Counted from the first letter of the stretch, positions 45,198 to 54,530 are shown. The stretch is DNA of 64,000 bases from Pseudomonas chlororaphis (GCA_001023535.1 CP011020.1:832596-896595); one strand, 5' to 3'. Translations and numbers: made by a program. Notes: generated from the letters alone by a model not told the origin.

Positions 45198-46601
45198 TCA
45201 GGTTTCCGTCGTGGGCAACGGAAACGCTGCAGGGTGTTCAGTATTTGAATGTCTCACTTCAATGACAACCTTCTCAGCCGAGATATTGTCAATTTGCGCG
45301 TTTAATATATGCCTGTTTAATGTGTCCAGATTCGCATCCCATTCATCCAGCAGGAAAATCTCAACGGGCTGCTGTAATAAGCCTGATAGTTGCTTCATTT
45401 GGCGCTGCCCTGTCGATAGGTTTTCGTCGGGTTCCGAAAAACTGATGTCGGGAGATATCAGCACGGCGTCTTCAGAAAGGGACTTGATCCATTTTAGAAC
45501 TGAGGACTTTCCTGAGCCGTTGTCGCCTTGCACGAGATAGCGTCCTGGTTTTAGCGCTTGACACACCAGCGCCTGCTGAAACTCGGCTAACGCATACCTT
45601 TGCTGGGTGGTGATTTCCCTGATGGTTATTTTCTGAGCACTTATCTGCTCGTTGAAATTCTGTTGCTCAAGCGTCTGAGTGAATGTGACGAGGTTTTTGA
45701 CTTTGCGCCTGACGATGACGAACTGACTGCCATACATACTCAGTGCATGGACGCTTCCGAATAACTGCAGTGTTCGTGGCAATACAGCAACCAGGGTGCC
45801 CAGCGGCACAGCCGTTACTTCGGCAGGAAGGTACAAGGCGACTATCATGATGAGCACCGCTACGCAGATGGGTAGGCAAGCGATCATCTGCTCAAGCAAC
45901 ACATATTTTTCGGTGGTTCTAAAATAATGCTCTGATTGATCCGAGTATCGAAGTTTTCTGTTGTTGAACATAGGCGAGCTCGCGAAGTGGCTATTGTGCC
46001 AGAGCGGCTCGATTTCAAGTAATGCTTGAAGTTTTGTTTTTTGGAGACGGGTTGCATATTCATCTATTTTGGTTTTCATGAGCATGACGAATATGGCTGA
46101 GACCATCAATGAGGCGAGAAGCACACTGGATATCAAGTGACCAAGCGTCAGGTAGAAAACGATAAGCGTGAAAATGATGTTGAAGTAGGTCGAGGCCATT
46201 CCAATGTAAAAAGCGGCGGCGTGTTCTATGGTGCCTGCGGCTTCGCCGGTCAACCAATTTGTCGTAAGCTTGCTGTTTTTGCTGGAGGAAAGCCTTATGT
46301 CTTTCCTGAGCAATGAAAATGTCTGAAGGGTGTAATGTTTCCATGTCTGGTTCTGTAACCGTACACGTACTAATTCACCTGCTGAACTGATCAAGTAAGC
46401 CAGTAGCGCGAAGGCAAAGAAATAAACAATGTACATCTTGATCGATGCGTAGGTTTGCAGCGTTAGCGCCTCACCCGCTTGGGCAATGAAGTAGGTTGAG
46501 AGTGCGAGGCTTATTTGTTGAAGCAAGGCCAGTGTCAGGGCGATGATGAATAGACGGCTTTTTATGAACACTGCTATATCCCTATAGACGGTAGTCGACA
46601 C
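45198..46601 (-). CDS. ABC transporter: fused membrane and compact ATP-binding domains
   Basis: This 467-residue exporter-type half-transporter has about six N-terminal membrane helices (1-290), then an ATPase domain of only about 130 residues. Walker A is GDNGSGKSS, the signature LSTGQRQ and Walker B IFLLDEWDANLD. Only about 32 residues lie between Walker A and the signature, so most of the Q-loop and helical subdomain is missing or shrunken. The switch His is in EVRHSNTE. Base composition is clearly more AT-rich than its neighbours, which suggests horizontal gain. It resembles stand-alone cyclic-peptide-type exporters, but no peptide precursor gene is seen. The start is GTG 46601, with a weak binding site. 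Confidence 0.7.
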   Translation of the reverse strand: MSTTVYRDIAVFIKSRLFIIALTLALLQQISLALSTYFIAQAGEALTLQTYASIKMYIVYFFAFALLAYLISSAGELVRVRLQNQTWKHYTLQTFSLLRKDIRLSSSKNSKLTTNWLTGEAAGTIEHAAAFYIGMASTYFNIIFTLIVFYLTLGHLISSVLLASLMVSAIFVMLMKTKIDEYATRLQKTKLQALLEIEPLWHNSHFASSPMFNNRKLRYSDQSEHYFRTTEKYVLLEQMIACLPICVAVLIMIVALYLPAEVTAVPLGTLVAVLPRTLQLFGSVHALSMYGSQFVIVRRKVKNLVTFTQTLEQQNFNEQISAQKITIREITTQQRYALAEFQQALVCQALKPGRYLVQGDNGSGKSSVLKWIKSLSEDAVLISPDISFSEPDENLSTGQRQMKQLSGLLQQPVEIFLLDEWDANLDTLNRHILNAQIDNISAEKVVIEVRHSNTEHPAAFPLPTTET

Positions 46602-46730
46602 GCGGTCACATCATCTATCGGTCCGGCAATTGATTTGTCAAAGTGCTTTCAAGCTAATCGATGACAAAGTATTTAGTTGAGAAGTACTCCCAATCACCTC
46701 GGCTGCGTCAATGGCGTTGTGATTTACTCA

Positions 46731-47340
46731 CAATCCCTGTGCGTCCACTTGTGGATAACCTGTTCGCCCATCGCTACACCCCACGCCAATCAAGCCCTTC
46801 CAGCCTTCGATCAAAAAACGATCAGTCTAACTCACGGTTTTTATTGGCTTTTCCCGTTACCTCTGGGCATATGAGTGTCCACAATTGCCCCCAATCTCTG
46901 TTGGTGCTTCTGTGGATAAGATGTTCGCTATCGTCTGCAAGCCAGGCAGATCGTGCCTTTCATGCAGTTGATCATTAAATGATCAATTCCGTTGGGCCAT
47001 TGGAAAAATACCGGAAAAACCCGTGGTTAACCGCTGTCTCCGTGGTTTTCCACAGAAACGTCAATTTATCCCCGAACACTGTTGGCGCTTCTGTGGATAA
47101 GGTGTTTGCTTACCGCTACAGGCTAGTGAATACAAGGCTTTCAAACGTTTGATCAAAAAATAACCGATAATGCACGGGCGCGTTTGCTGTGCATAACAGG
47201 CGATTTTCCCGTGTTTTTATCCCAAGACGATCCCAGATGATCCTCACTTGTCCCCATTTGCTGTGGGTGGTCATGTGGATAACTTGTTTGCGAATGGCCG
47301 CAGGGCCCGGCGGCTATAGTCCAAATCGCGATAGATCAAA
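46731..47340 (+). repeat. Four-unit degenerate repeat, each with a perfect DnaA box and a GATCA motif
   Basis: The DnaA 9-mer TGTGGATAA occurs without mismatch at 46750-46758, 46911-46919, 47092-47100 and 47274-47282, always on the same strand. The spacing is 161, 181 and 182 bp. Each is followed by TGTT(T/C)GC and then, 59, 59, 59 and 60 bp from the box start, by GATCA (46809, 46970, 47151, 47334). One-mismatch boxes lie at 47046-47054 (TTTTCCACA) and 47188-47196 (TGTGCATAA). This is too regular for chance and suggests a DnaA-binding locus. Confidence 0.75.
46968..46986. repeat. Perfect palindrome within the DnaA-box array
   Basis: TTGATCATT-A-AATGATCAA is a 19-bp inverted repeat at the GATCA position of unit 2. 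It is AT-rich and could be a protein-binding or melting element. Confidence 0.6.
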
Positions 47341-47705
47341 TTTCATACAGTTCTAAGTGGCTGCCTTGACGCAGGTCGGTCACCTGTCTTCACTCATGGC
47401 ACAAGGACACCGCTTCTTTATCCAGATCAGGTTCAGGGAGAACGCATGATGGATAGCCCGCTCCCCTGCATGCATCGGTTTTCCCCCACGGTGTGCGTTG
47501 CGCCGCTTCTTGGCGCATTACCTAGACGGACCCGTCGTCGCGCCGCCAATCAGCGCGCGCGGCTATAGCGCGCCGTTGTCCGACTGATTCCCCGCCACAC
47601 CGCTGACTGCCGCTCGAACCCCTACGGGTCGGTGGCCAGGCGTTCGCACGCCTTCGATTTACAGGCAACCGCAGAGTTGCCCCATCTGCCTGAGAGGACT
47701 TGAAC

Positions 47706-50700
47706 ATGACACGGATCTCGACCCCCATCAGCCAAATCCAGGAGCACTACGACGTCGTGGTCATCGGTTCGGGCTACGGCGGTGGCATTGCGGCCTCGCG
47801 CCTGTCCCGGGCCGGGCGCAAGGTATGTTTGCTGGAGCGGGGCCGGGAGATACAGCCCGGCGAGTACCCCAACACCCTGCTCGCCGCCACCGAGGAGTTG
47901 CAGGTGCACGACCCGGACGGCCACATCGGCTCGCGCACCGGCCTGTTCGACTTGCACGTCAACGCCCAGCAGAACGTGGTGGTGGGCTGCGGCCTGGGCG
48001 GCACTTCGCTGATCAATGCCAACGTTTCGCTGGAGCCCGAGCCCGGGGTGTTCGAAGACCTGCGCTGGCCGCAAGCGGTGCGTGAACACCGCGACACGTT
48101 GCTCAAGGACGGTTATGCGCGGGCCCGGGAGATGCTTAAGCCCAACGCCTACCCGGACTCGTCGCCGAACCTGCCCAAGCTCGACGCCCACAAGCAGTCG
48201 GCCGACTACCTCAAGCAGGGGGCGCATTTCTACAAGCCGCCGATCAACGTCACGTTCGACAAGCTGGCCAACAACCTCAACCACGTCGGGGTCGAGCAAT
48301 TGCCGTGCAACGGCTGCGGCGATTGCGTCTCCGGCTGTAACAACAAGGCCAAGAACACCACCCTGATGAACTACCTGCCGGATGCCTGGAACCACGGCGC
48401 AGAGATTTTCTGCCAGACGGAGGTGCGGCACCTGGAGCGCGACGGCGATGGCTGGATCGTGCACTTCCAATACCTGGACAGTGGTCGTGAGTTGTTCTCG
48501 GCGCCGACTCTGTTTGTGCGTGCCGACATCGTGGTGGTGTCCGCCGGGACCTTGGGCTCGACTGAAATCATGCTGCGCTCGCGGGACAAGGGCCTGTCGA
48601 TGTCCAGTCAGCTGGGCGAGAACATGAGCGGCAACGGCGACATCCTCGGGTTCGGTCACAACTGCGACCAGACCATCAACGGCATCGGCTTCGGCGCTCA
48701 TTCGGCCAAGGAGCTGGAGCCGGTGGGGCCATGCATCACGTCAATCATCGACATGCGCACCGAAGGCGACTGGCGCAGCCGCATGGTCATCGAAGAGGGC
48801 TCGATCCCCGGTGCGCTCGGCCGGGCCATGGTGCCGAGCATGGCGGCATTCGCCGGCATGATCGGTGTGCCCACCGACACCGGTTTCGGTGCCAGCCTCA
48901 AGTACAAGGGGCGCGAGGCCGAGAGCTTCCTGCGCGGGCCTTACTACGGCGCGCTGCATAACATGCAGACGTACCTGATCATGAGCCATGACAACGGCAA
49001 GGGGCGCATGGTGCTCGACCGCCAGGACCAGTTGCGCATCGACTGGCCCGGTGTCGGCGAGCAGGAGAACGTCACCCTCGGCAACGAGCGCCTGCACCAG
49101 AGCACCAAGGCCCTGGGCGGGATCTGGGTCGAGAACCCGATCTGGACCAAGTTGCTCAGGCACAGCATCGTGTCGGTCCATCCCCTGGGCGGTTGCGTGA
49201 TGGGCGAAGACGCGACGCAAGGCGTGGTCAACCACAAGGGCCAGGTGTTCAGCGGCGCCAGCGGCACGGATGTCTACCCCGGGTTGTACGTGGCCGACGG
49301 GGCGGTGATCCCGACCTCCCTGGCGGTCAATCCGCTGCTGACCATTTCGGCGGTGAGCGAGCGCAACATGGGCCTGCTGGCAGCGGATCGGGGGTGGACC
49401 ATCGACTACACGCTGCCGTCGGCCCCGAGCAAACCGGTGGCGGCGCCGACCCTGGGTGTGCAATTCACCGAGACCATGAAGGGCTATTTTTCCACCGCCT
49501 TCGCCCAGGCCCAGGGCACCGACCTGACGCTCTACGAAGCGGCGGCCAAGCGCGGCAAGGCCGATAACTCGCCCATCGAATTCACCCTGACCATTACCGC
49601 CGACGACCTCAATCGCCTGATCAAGGAGCCTGAACACGCCGCGACGCTGGTGGGCACGCTGGATGCGCCGATGCTCTCGCCCAAGCCGCTGGTCGCCAGC
49701 AATGGGGTGTTCAACCTGTTCGAGGTGTATCAGCAACAGGTTGGCGTGCGGCACATGAACTACGACATGAAGCTAACCGCCGAGGACGGCACCGATTACT
49801 ACTTCAGCGCGTTCAAGACCGTGCCCGAGGACAATGGCGTGCTGAACATCTGGCACGACACCAGCACGCTGTACGTCACCTTGTATCGTGGACCGGACAA
49901 GACCGGCGCGGTGCTCGGCTCGGGGGTGATGCACATCCTGCCGACCGATTTCGCCAAGCAGATGACCACCATGAAGGTGCTCAACGCCCGCAATGAACGT
50001 GAGCGTGTCGAGGCCTTGGCGCGGTTCGGCAAGTTCTTCGCCGGGATCCTGTGGGAGAGCTACGGTGGGGTATTTGCCGGCGATGTCTACTTCAACCCGG
50101 ACGCGCCGCCGCGTATCAAGCGGCCGCTGGATGCACCGGCGCCGACCGTGCATTTCTTCCAGACCGAGGACAATGTCGAGCTGCGCCTGACCCGTTACCA
50201 GGCCGGCACGAAGGGCCCGGTCATGCTGGTGCACGGCCTGGGCGTGGGGTCGAACATCTTTTCCACCGACACCATCCACACCAACCTGCTGGAGTACCTG
50301 TGCAAGCACGAATATGACGTCTGGCTACTGGACCTGCGGGTGAGCATCCTGCTGCCGGCCAGCAAGCGCGAATGGAACGGCGACCAGGTGGCCCAGTATG
50401 ATTTCAAGGCGGCCATCGAGCAGATCCAGCAGGCGACCCTGGCCCGTGACGTGCAGTGCGTGGTGCATTGCTACGGTGCGACGACGTTCTTCATGTCGCT
50501 GCTGGCGGGCCTGCAAGGGGTGCGCTCGGTGGTCTGCTCGCAGATCGCCGCCGACACGGTGGTCGCCACGGCCACCGGGCTGAAGGCCGGCCTGCACTTG
50601 CCGGGCATGCTCGACGCCATCGGCATCAAGTCCCTGACGGCCTACGCTGACAACAAGGAGAATTGGTTCAACAAGCTCTACGACAAGGCCCTCAACGGCT

Positions 50701-51158
50701 ATGCGCGGATCGAGGCCCAAGGCTATTGCACCAATCCGGTCTGCCACCGCATCACCTTCATGTACGCATCGCTGTATCGCCACGACACCCTCAACGAGAC
50801 CCTGCACGACAACCTGCATGAACTGTTCGGTGAGTCGAACATGCACACCTTCGAGCACCTGGCGCTGATCGTTCGCAAGGGCCACCTGGTGGACTTCAAG
50901 GGCAATGACGTCTACATGCCGCATTTCGATCGGCTGAAGTTGCCGATCTGCTTCATCAGCGGCGCCGACAACCAGTGCTACCTGCCGCAAAGCACCCTCA
51001 AGACCTACCAGCGTCTGTGCGACCTGCACGGCCCACAACTGTTCAGTCGCCACGAGGTGCCGGGCTACGGGCATATCGACTGCATGTTCGGCAAGGATGC
51101 GGTGGTGGATGTGTATCCAATCATCCTCGAACACCTGGAGAAGACTGCGTTGGGTTGA
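47706..51158 (+). CDS. GMC oxidoreductase fused to an alpha/beta hydrolase
   Basis: This protein has 1150 residues. The N-terminal part (to about 570) is a cholesterol-oxidase-like GMC flavoenzyme: FAD motif YDVVVIGSGYGGGIAASRL, HPLGGC with His492, and Asn542 in AVNPLLT. A Cys-rich patch (LPCNGCGDCVSGCNNK) is at about 199-214. Residues about 600-830 form a linking domain. The C-terminal alpha/beta hydrolase (about 840-1150) begins PVMLVHGLGVGSN. Its nucleophile elbow reads VHCYGA with Cys922 where Ser is usual. Asp1088 and His1123 complete a likely triad. No signal peptide is seen. GAGAGGA precedes ATG 47706. It is the first gene of a cassette with a cytochrome c and a phosphoesterase. The substrate is unknown; a sterol, lipid or ester is a guess. 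Confidence 0.85.
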   Translation: MTRISTPISQIQEHYDVVVIGSGYGGGIAASRLSRAGRKVCLLERGREIQPGEYPNTLLAATEELQVHDPDGHIGSRTGLFDLHVNAQQNVVVGCGLGGTSLINANVSLEPEPGVFEDLRWPQAVREHRDTLLKDGYARAREMLKPNAYPDSSPNLPKLDAHKQSADYLKQGAHFYKPPINVTFDKLANNLNHVGVEQLPCNGCGDCVSGCNNKAKNTTLMNYLPDAWNHGAEIFCQTEVRHLERDGDGWIVHFQYLDSGRELFSAPTLFVRADIVVVSAGTLGSTEIMLRSRDKGLSMSSQLGENMSGNGDILGFGHNCDQTINGIGFGAHSAKELEPVGPCITSIIDMRTEGDWRSRMVIEEGSIPGALGRAMVPSMAAFAGMIGVPTDTGFGASLKYKGREAESFLRGPYYGALHNMQTYLIMSHDNGKGRMVLDRQDQLRIDWPGVGEQENVTLGNERLHQSTKALGGIWVENPIWTKLLRHSIVSVHPLGGCVMGEDATQGVVNHKGQVFSGASGTDVYPGLYVADGAVIPTSLAVNPLLTISAVSERNMGLLAADRGWTIDYTLPSAPSKPVAAPTLGVQFTETMKGYFSTAFAQAQGTDLTLYEAAAKRGKADNSPIEFTLTITADDLNRLIKEPEHAATLVGTLDAPMLSPKPLVASNGVFNLFEVYQQQVGVRHMNYDMKLTAEDGTDYYFSAFKTVPEDNGVLNIWHDTSTLYVTLYRGPDKTGAVLGSGVMHILPTDFAKQMTTMKVLNARNERERVEALARFGKFFAGILWESYGGVFAGDVYFNPDAPPRIKRPLDAPAPTVHFFQTEDNVELRLTRYQAGTKGPVMLVHGLGVGSNIFSTDTIHTNLLEYLCKHEYDVWLLDLRVSILLPASKREWNGDQVAQYDFKAAIEQIQQATLARDVQCVVHCYGATTFFMSLLAGLQGVRSVVCSQIAADTVVATATGLKAGLHLPGMLDAIGIKSLTAYADNKENWFNKLYDKALNGYARIEAQGYCTNPVCHRITFMYASLYRHDTLNETLHDNLHELFGESNMHTFEHLALIVRKGHLVDFKGNDVYMPHFDRLKLPICFISGADNQCYLPQSTLKTYQRLCDLHGPQLFSRHEVPGYGHIDCMFGKDAVVDVYPIILEHLEKTALG

Positions 51159-51180
51159 CGTCGGATCGAGTCGACTTCTT

Positions 51181-51243
51181 CGCGAGCAAGCCCGCTCCCA
51201 CAGGGGTACGCGATCTCCTGTGGGAGCGGGCTTGCTCGCGAAA
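51181..51243. repeat. REP doublet inside the GMC-cytochrome cassette
   Basis: Inverted GCTTGCTCGCGA-type pair between the fusion gene and the cytochrome gene. Confidence 0.85.
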
Positions 51244-51290
51244 GCGCACTGAAGAGCGCTGCATTTAGTGATTACGCTCAAGGAAAAAGG

Positions 51291-53165
51291 ATGCCCATGA
51301 ACACTTACATCCGCTGGTTCCAACGCATCATCTGGGTCGGGATCGTCATGAACATGTGCTTCGCCATCCCGGCGCTGTTTGCGCCGGCGTTGCTGACGTC
51401 CATGCTTGGCCTGCCGCCCGTGTTGTCCGATCCCTGGCTGGAGAACGCCGGCATGTTGCTGGTGGGTATCAGCCTGTTCTACATGCCGTCGGGGTTCGCC
51501 GCGCCGCGCTTCGTGGTGAATTCCTGGCTGTGCGTGCTCTCGCGCCTGGTGGCAGTGGTGTTCTGGATCTACCTGATCAACACCAACGCCCAGGGGCCAC
51601 TGTTCGTACCGATGCTGATGGGCGACCTGAGCATGTTCCTGATCCTGGGCGGGCTGCTGTACCTGGGCAGCCCGGTGGCCAATCGTCCGTTGGCGTTGCT
51701 CTGTGACGGTTGGCGGGCGTGGCGCGAAGGCTGGGCGCGACGCTGGCACAGGCCCGGCTTCAAGACCGGTGCGTTGGTGGTGGTGCTGGTGCTGGGGTTC
51801 ATCGGTTACCAGACCTGGTACCAGATGATCCGCGAGGTGCCGCAGCCGGACTTCGCCTCCGACGAGGATCACTACAAGTACGCTGCCATCGGCCTGGGCA
51901 TCGAGGCGCGGATCCCGTACTACCTGTTCGCCGTGCTGCCGCAGATGTGCCCGGAAAAACTGCCCAAGCCTGGCGGCTACGAAGTGTTCGGTTTCCTGTA
52001 CGAGAACGGCAACGACCTGCCCATCGGCATGGCCAAGCGACAACTGGGCTACCCCACCGTGGAGCCCAACTGCGCCCTGTGCCACACCGGCTCCTACCGG
52101 GCCAGTGCCTCTGACGTCGCGGTGCCGGTTGCCGCCGCGCCAGCCAATACCCTGCAACTGCAAGCCTTCCAGTGGTTCGCCTACGATTGCGCCAGCGACC
52201 CGAAATTCACCCCGGATGCGGTCATGGCCGCGATCAACGGCAAGTTCCAGTTGGGCTTCTTCGAGAAGCTGTACAACCGCTACCTGATCATCCCGATGGC
52301 CAAGAGCGCGCTGCTCAAGCAGAAACAGGCCTATGCCTGGCAGAAACTGCGTCCCGCCCAGGGGCCGGGGCGCACCGACACCTTCAACCCGACCAAGATG
52401 GTGGTGTTCGGCTTCCCGGATGACTCCACCATCGGCACCGTGGACCTGCCCCAGGTCTGGAACCAGAAACCCCGCGAGTCGATGTACCTGCATTGGGACG
52501 GCAATAACAACAAGATCCATGAGCGCAACTACGCCGCGGCGATGGCGGTGGGGGCGACGCCTGAATCGGTGCTGCCGCCCAGTTTCAACCGCGTGACCAA
52601 CTGGCTGCTGGGCCACAAGGCGCCGGCCTGGCCGTTCGCCCTGGACTCGGCGAAAGTCGCCCAGGGCCAGCCGATCTGGGAGAAGAACTGCGCCGGTTGT
52701 CATGATTTCGGCCGCACCGACACGGGCCAGGTCACCACTAACATCGACCAGTTGGGCACCGACCCTCATCGTCTGAATTCCTTCACCACGGGCCTGGTGA
52801 CGGCGTTCCACGGCTTCAAGAAACCACCGTTCGACTTCAACGCCTACCGCAAGACCCAGAGCTACAGCAACACACCGACCGACGGCATCTGGATGCGCGC
52901 GCCGTACCTGCACAACGGCTCGGTGCCGACCTTGTGGGACCTGCTGCTGCCGCCGGAGCAGCGCTCGCAGGTGTTCTACATCGGCTCCGACATCTACGAC
53001 CCGCAGAAGGTCGGCTTCGTCACCAGCGGCGCGCAGATGAAAGCGTCGGCGGACTTCAAGTACGACACCCGCCTGGAAGGCAACCACAACGGCGGCCACC
53101 TGTACGGCACGCAGCTGTCGGACGTCGATAAGCGGGCCCTGATCGAGTTCATGAAGACCCTGTAG
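51291..53165 (+). CDS. Membrane-anchored di-haem cytochrome c
   Basis: This 624-residue protein has four to five N-terminal membrane helices (to about residue 180). A large domain, presumably periplasmic, follows with two c-type haem sites: CALCH (Cys261, Cys264, His265) and CAGCH (Cys467, Cys470, His471). The C-terminal part contains GIWMRAPYLHNGSVPTLWDL, as in cytochrome c peroxidase-like and thiol/alcohol-oxidation cytochromes. The membrane part resembles small DoxX-like bundles. AAGGA sits before ATG 51291, and a second ATG is at 51297. It is a natural electron acceptor for the GMC enzyme upstream, though that enzyme lacks an export signal. Confidence 0.85.
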   Translation: MPMNTYIRWFQRIIWVGIVMNMCFAIPALFAPALLTSMLGLPPVLSDPWLENAGMLLVGISLFYMPSGFAAPRFVVNSWLCVLSRLVAVVFWIYLINTNAQGPLFVPMLMGDLSMFLILGGLLYLGSPVANRPLALLCDGWRAWREGWARRWHRPGFKTGALVVVLVLGFIGYQTWYQMIREVPQPDFASDEDHYKYAAIGLGIEARIPYYLFAVLPQMCPEKLPKPGGYEVFGFLYENGNDLPIGMAKRQLGYPTVEPNCALCHTGSYRASASDVAVPVAAAPANTLQLQAFQWFAYDCASDPKFTPDAVMAAINGKFQLGFFEKLYNRYLIIPMAKSALLKQKQAYAWQKLRPAQGPGRTDTFNPTKMVVFGFPDDSTIGTVDLPQVWNQKPRESMYLHWDGNNNKIHERNYAAAMAVGATPESVLPPSFNRVTNWLLGHKAPAWPFALDSAKVAQGQPIWEKNCAGCHDFGRTDTGQVTTNIDQLGTDPHRLNSFTTGLVTAFHGFKKPPFDFNAYRKTQSYSNTPTDGIWMRAPYLHNGSVPTLWDLLLPPEQRSQVFYIGSDIYDPQKVGFVTSGAQMKASADFKYDTRLEGNHNGGHLYGTQLSDVDKRALIEFMKTL

Positions 53166-53192
53166 CCCAGGGCATTGCGAAGGAGCGTCCAC

Positions 53193-54437
53193 ATGTCATT
53201 ACTGCATCATTGGGAACATGAGTTCGACAAGGTCAAGGTCCGCCTGCACGGGTTGGTCACGCGGCTGGAAATGTCCTGGAAGAAACTGGTCAACGACCTG
53301 GAGCCCGAGGAGTTCCAGGCCATCGTCAAGCTGTTGCAGCGCGGCCACGACCAGGCACGACACGTGATCGAGCACGGCGACCTGCCGGACGACGAGCCGG
53401 CCGTGCCGTGGGAGCTGTCCCACGGCCTGTCGATCCTGAAGCTCGGCAACGCCGAGCCCTTGCCGCAGAGCGAGGACGAATTGCCGACCCGGGTACTCAA
53501 GGACGGCACCTTGCTGGGTTGTCGCAAATGGGAACTGCTGGACCTGTTATGGAGCGAGGCGCTGCTCAAGTGGATCGAGAACCTGCGCCATCACGCACCG
53601 TTCGCCACCACCCCGGCGCTGGTGAAGATGGACCGCGACGTGGTGTTGGCGATCGCCGGAGACTGGGGCACCGGGCCGTTCGACAGCCACGCGCCGGCGG
53701 TCGCGGTCGCCAACCAGATGCAACTGGCCCAGGCCGATTTCACCATCCACCTGGGGGATGTGTACTACGCCGGCACCCATTCCCAGGAAGACGTCGACAT
53801 GGTCGGCTGGCCCCAGGGCAAGCACGGTTCGTTCACCCTCAACTCCAACCATGAGATGTACAGCGGCGCCCACGGTTACTTCAAGGAGCTGGCCAAGCGT
53901 TTCCCGGTGCAGCAGGGCACCAGTTATTTCGCCTTGTACAACGACGATTGGCTGGTGGTCGGCCTCGACAGCGCCTACGCCTCGGACGCCATGAACCTGT
54001 ACATGGACGGCACCCTCAACGCCCAGCAGATCGACTGGATGAAGGGCCTGCCCAAACGCAAGAAGTTGATGGTGCTCAGTCACCACCAGGGCTTTGATAT
54101 TTCCGGGCACCACAAGACCGCGCTGTACCAGCCGGTGTGCGACGCCTTGGGCCGTGAGCCGGATTATTGGTACTGGGGGCATTTGCACAACGGCATTTGC
54201 TACGCCACCCAGGGCGGCTTGCATGCGCGATGCGCCGGGCATGGGGCGATTCCCTATGGCACCACCAGCGAGTTGAACGGGCATGCCCGGGTGCTGTGGT
54301 CGGAGACGCAACTGGCGGGGGATGAGGCGTATCCGGAGCGGGTGTTGAACGGGTATGTGAAGGTGCAGTTGAGCGGGGAGGCGATTGTCGAGACGTTCTA
54401 TGGGGAGGATGGGTCGGTGCGCTGGTCTTCGAAGTAA
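53193..54437 (+). CDS. Calcineurin-like metallophosphoesterase
   Basis: The product is 414 residues. The N-terminal about 150 residues are not recognised. The catalytic domain has all metal-binding motifs: AIAGDWGTG, HLGDVYYAG, NSNHEMY, LSHHQG and WGHLHNG. It is close to the purple-acid-phosphatase/YkuE-like branch. It has no signal peptide. AAGGAG precedes ATG 53193, 27 bp after the cytochrome stop, so it belongs to the same transcript. The substrate is unknown. Confidence 0.85.
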   Translation: MSLLHHWEHEFDKVKVRLHGLVTRLEMSWKKLVNDLEPEEFQAIVKLLQRGHDQARHVIEHGDLPDDEPAVPWELSHGLSILKLGNAEPLPQSEDELPTRVLKDGTLLGCRKWELLDLLWSEALLKWIENLRHHAPFATTPALVKMDRDVVLAIAGDWGTGPFDSHAPAVAVANQMQLAQADFTIHLGDVYYAGTHSQEDVDMVGWPQGKHGSFTLNSNHEMYSGAHGYFKELAKRFPVQQGTSYFALYNDDWLVVGLDSAYASDAMNLYMDGTLNAQQIDWMKGLPKRKKLMVLSHHQGFDISGHHKTALYQPVCDALGREPDYWYWGHLHNGICYATQGGLHARCAGHGAIPYGTTSELNGHARVLWSETQLAGDEAYPERVLNGYVKVQLSGEAIVETFYGEDGSVRWSSK

Positions 54438-54460
54438 TCAGGTGAATGTCAGGCCGCTAT

Positions 54461-54530
54461 CGCGAGCAAGCTCGCTCCCACAGGTTTTGTGAACGACACA
54501 GAACCCCTGTGGGAGCGAGCTTGCTCGCGA
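54461..54530. repeat. REP doublet, 'GCTTGCTCGCGA' type
   Basis: Inverted pair at the convergent junction between the phosphoesterase gene and gbcA. Confidence 0.85.

Larger units (their letters stand above)
46602..47705. other. Gene-free 1.1-kb region with a DnaA-box array
   Basis: No credible gene lies here. The left two thirds (about 46620-47345) are AT-rich and carry the four-unit DnaA-box repeat listed separately. The right third (about 47345-47705) is GC-rich and holds the upstream region of the GMC-hydrolase gene, where I found no clear promoter boxes. Confidence 0.6.

Noticed and set aside
46788..46800. IHF site in the DnaA-box array
   Set aside because: AATCAAGCCCTTC misses the consensus at the last base and occurs in one unit only; too weak to list.
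46731..47340. Main chromosomal origin oriC
   Set aside because: The DnaA boxes are real, but Pseudomonas oriC lies by dnaA/rpmH, and none of those genes is in the window. I keep it as a DnaA-binding locus, not oriC.
47398..47416. Sigma-54 promoter (TGGCAC...CGC) before the GMC fusion gene
   Set aside because: The GG and GC elements are 12 bp apart instead of 10, so the match fails.
50325..53192. A 955-codon open frame on the minus strand
   Set aside because: It lies opposite the GMC fusion and cytochrome genes, has no domain, and is His/Gln/Arg-rich as expected of a GC-rich shadow frame.
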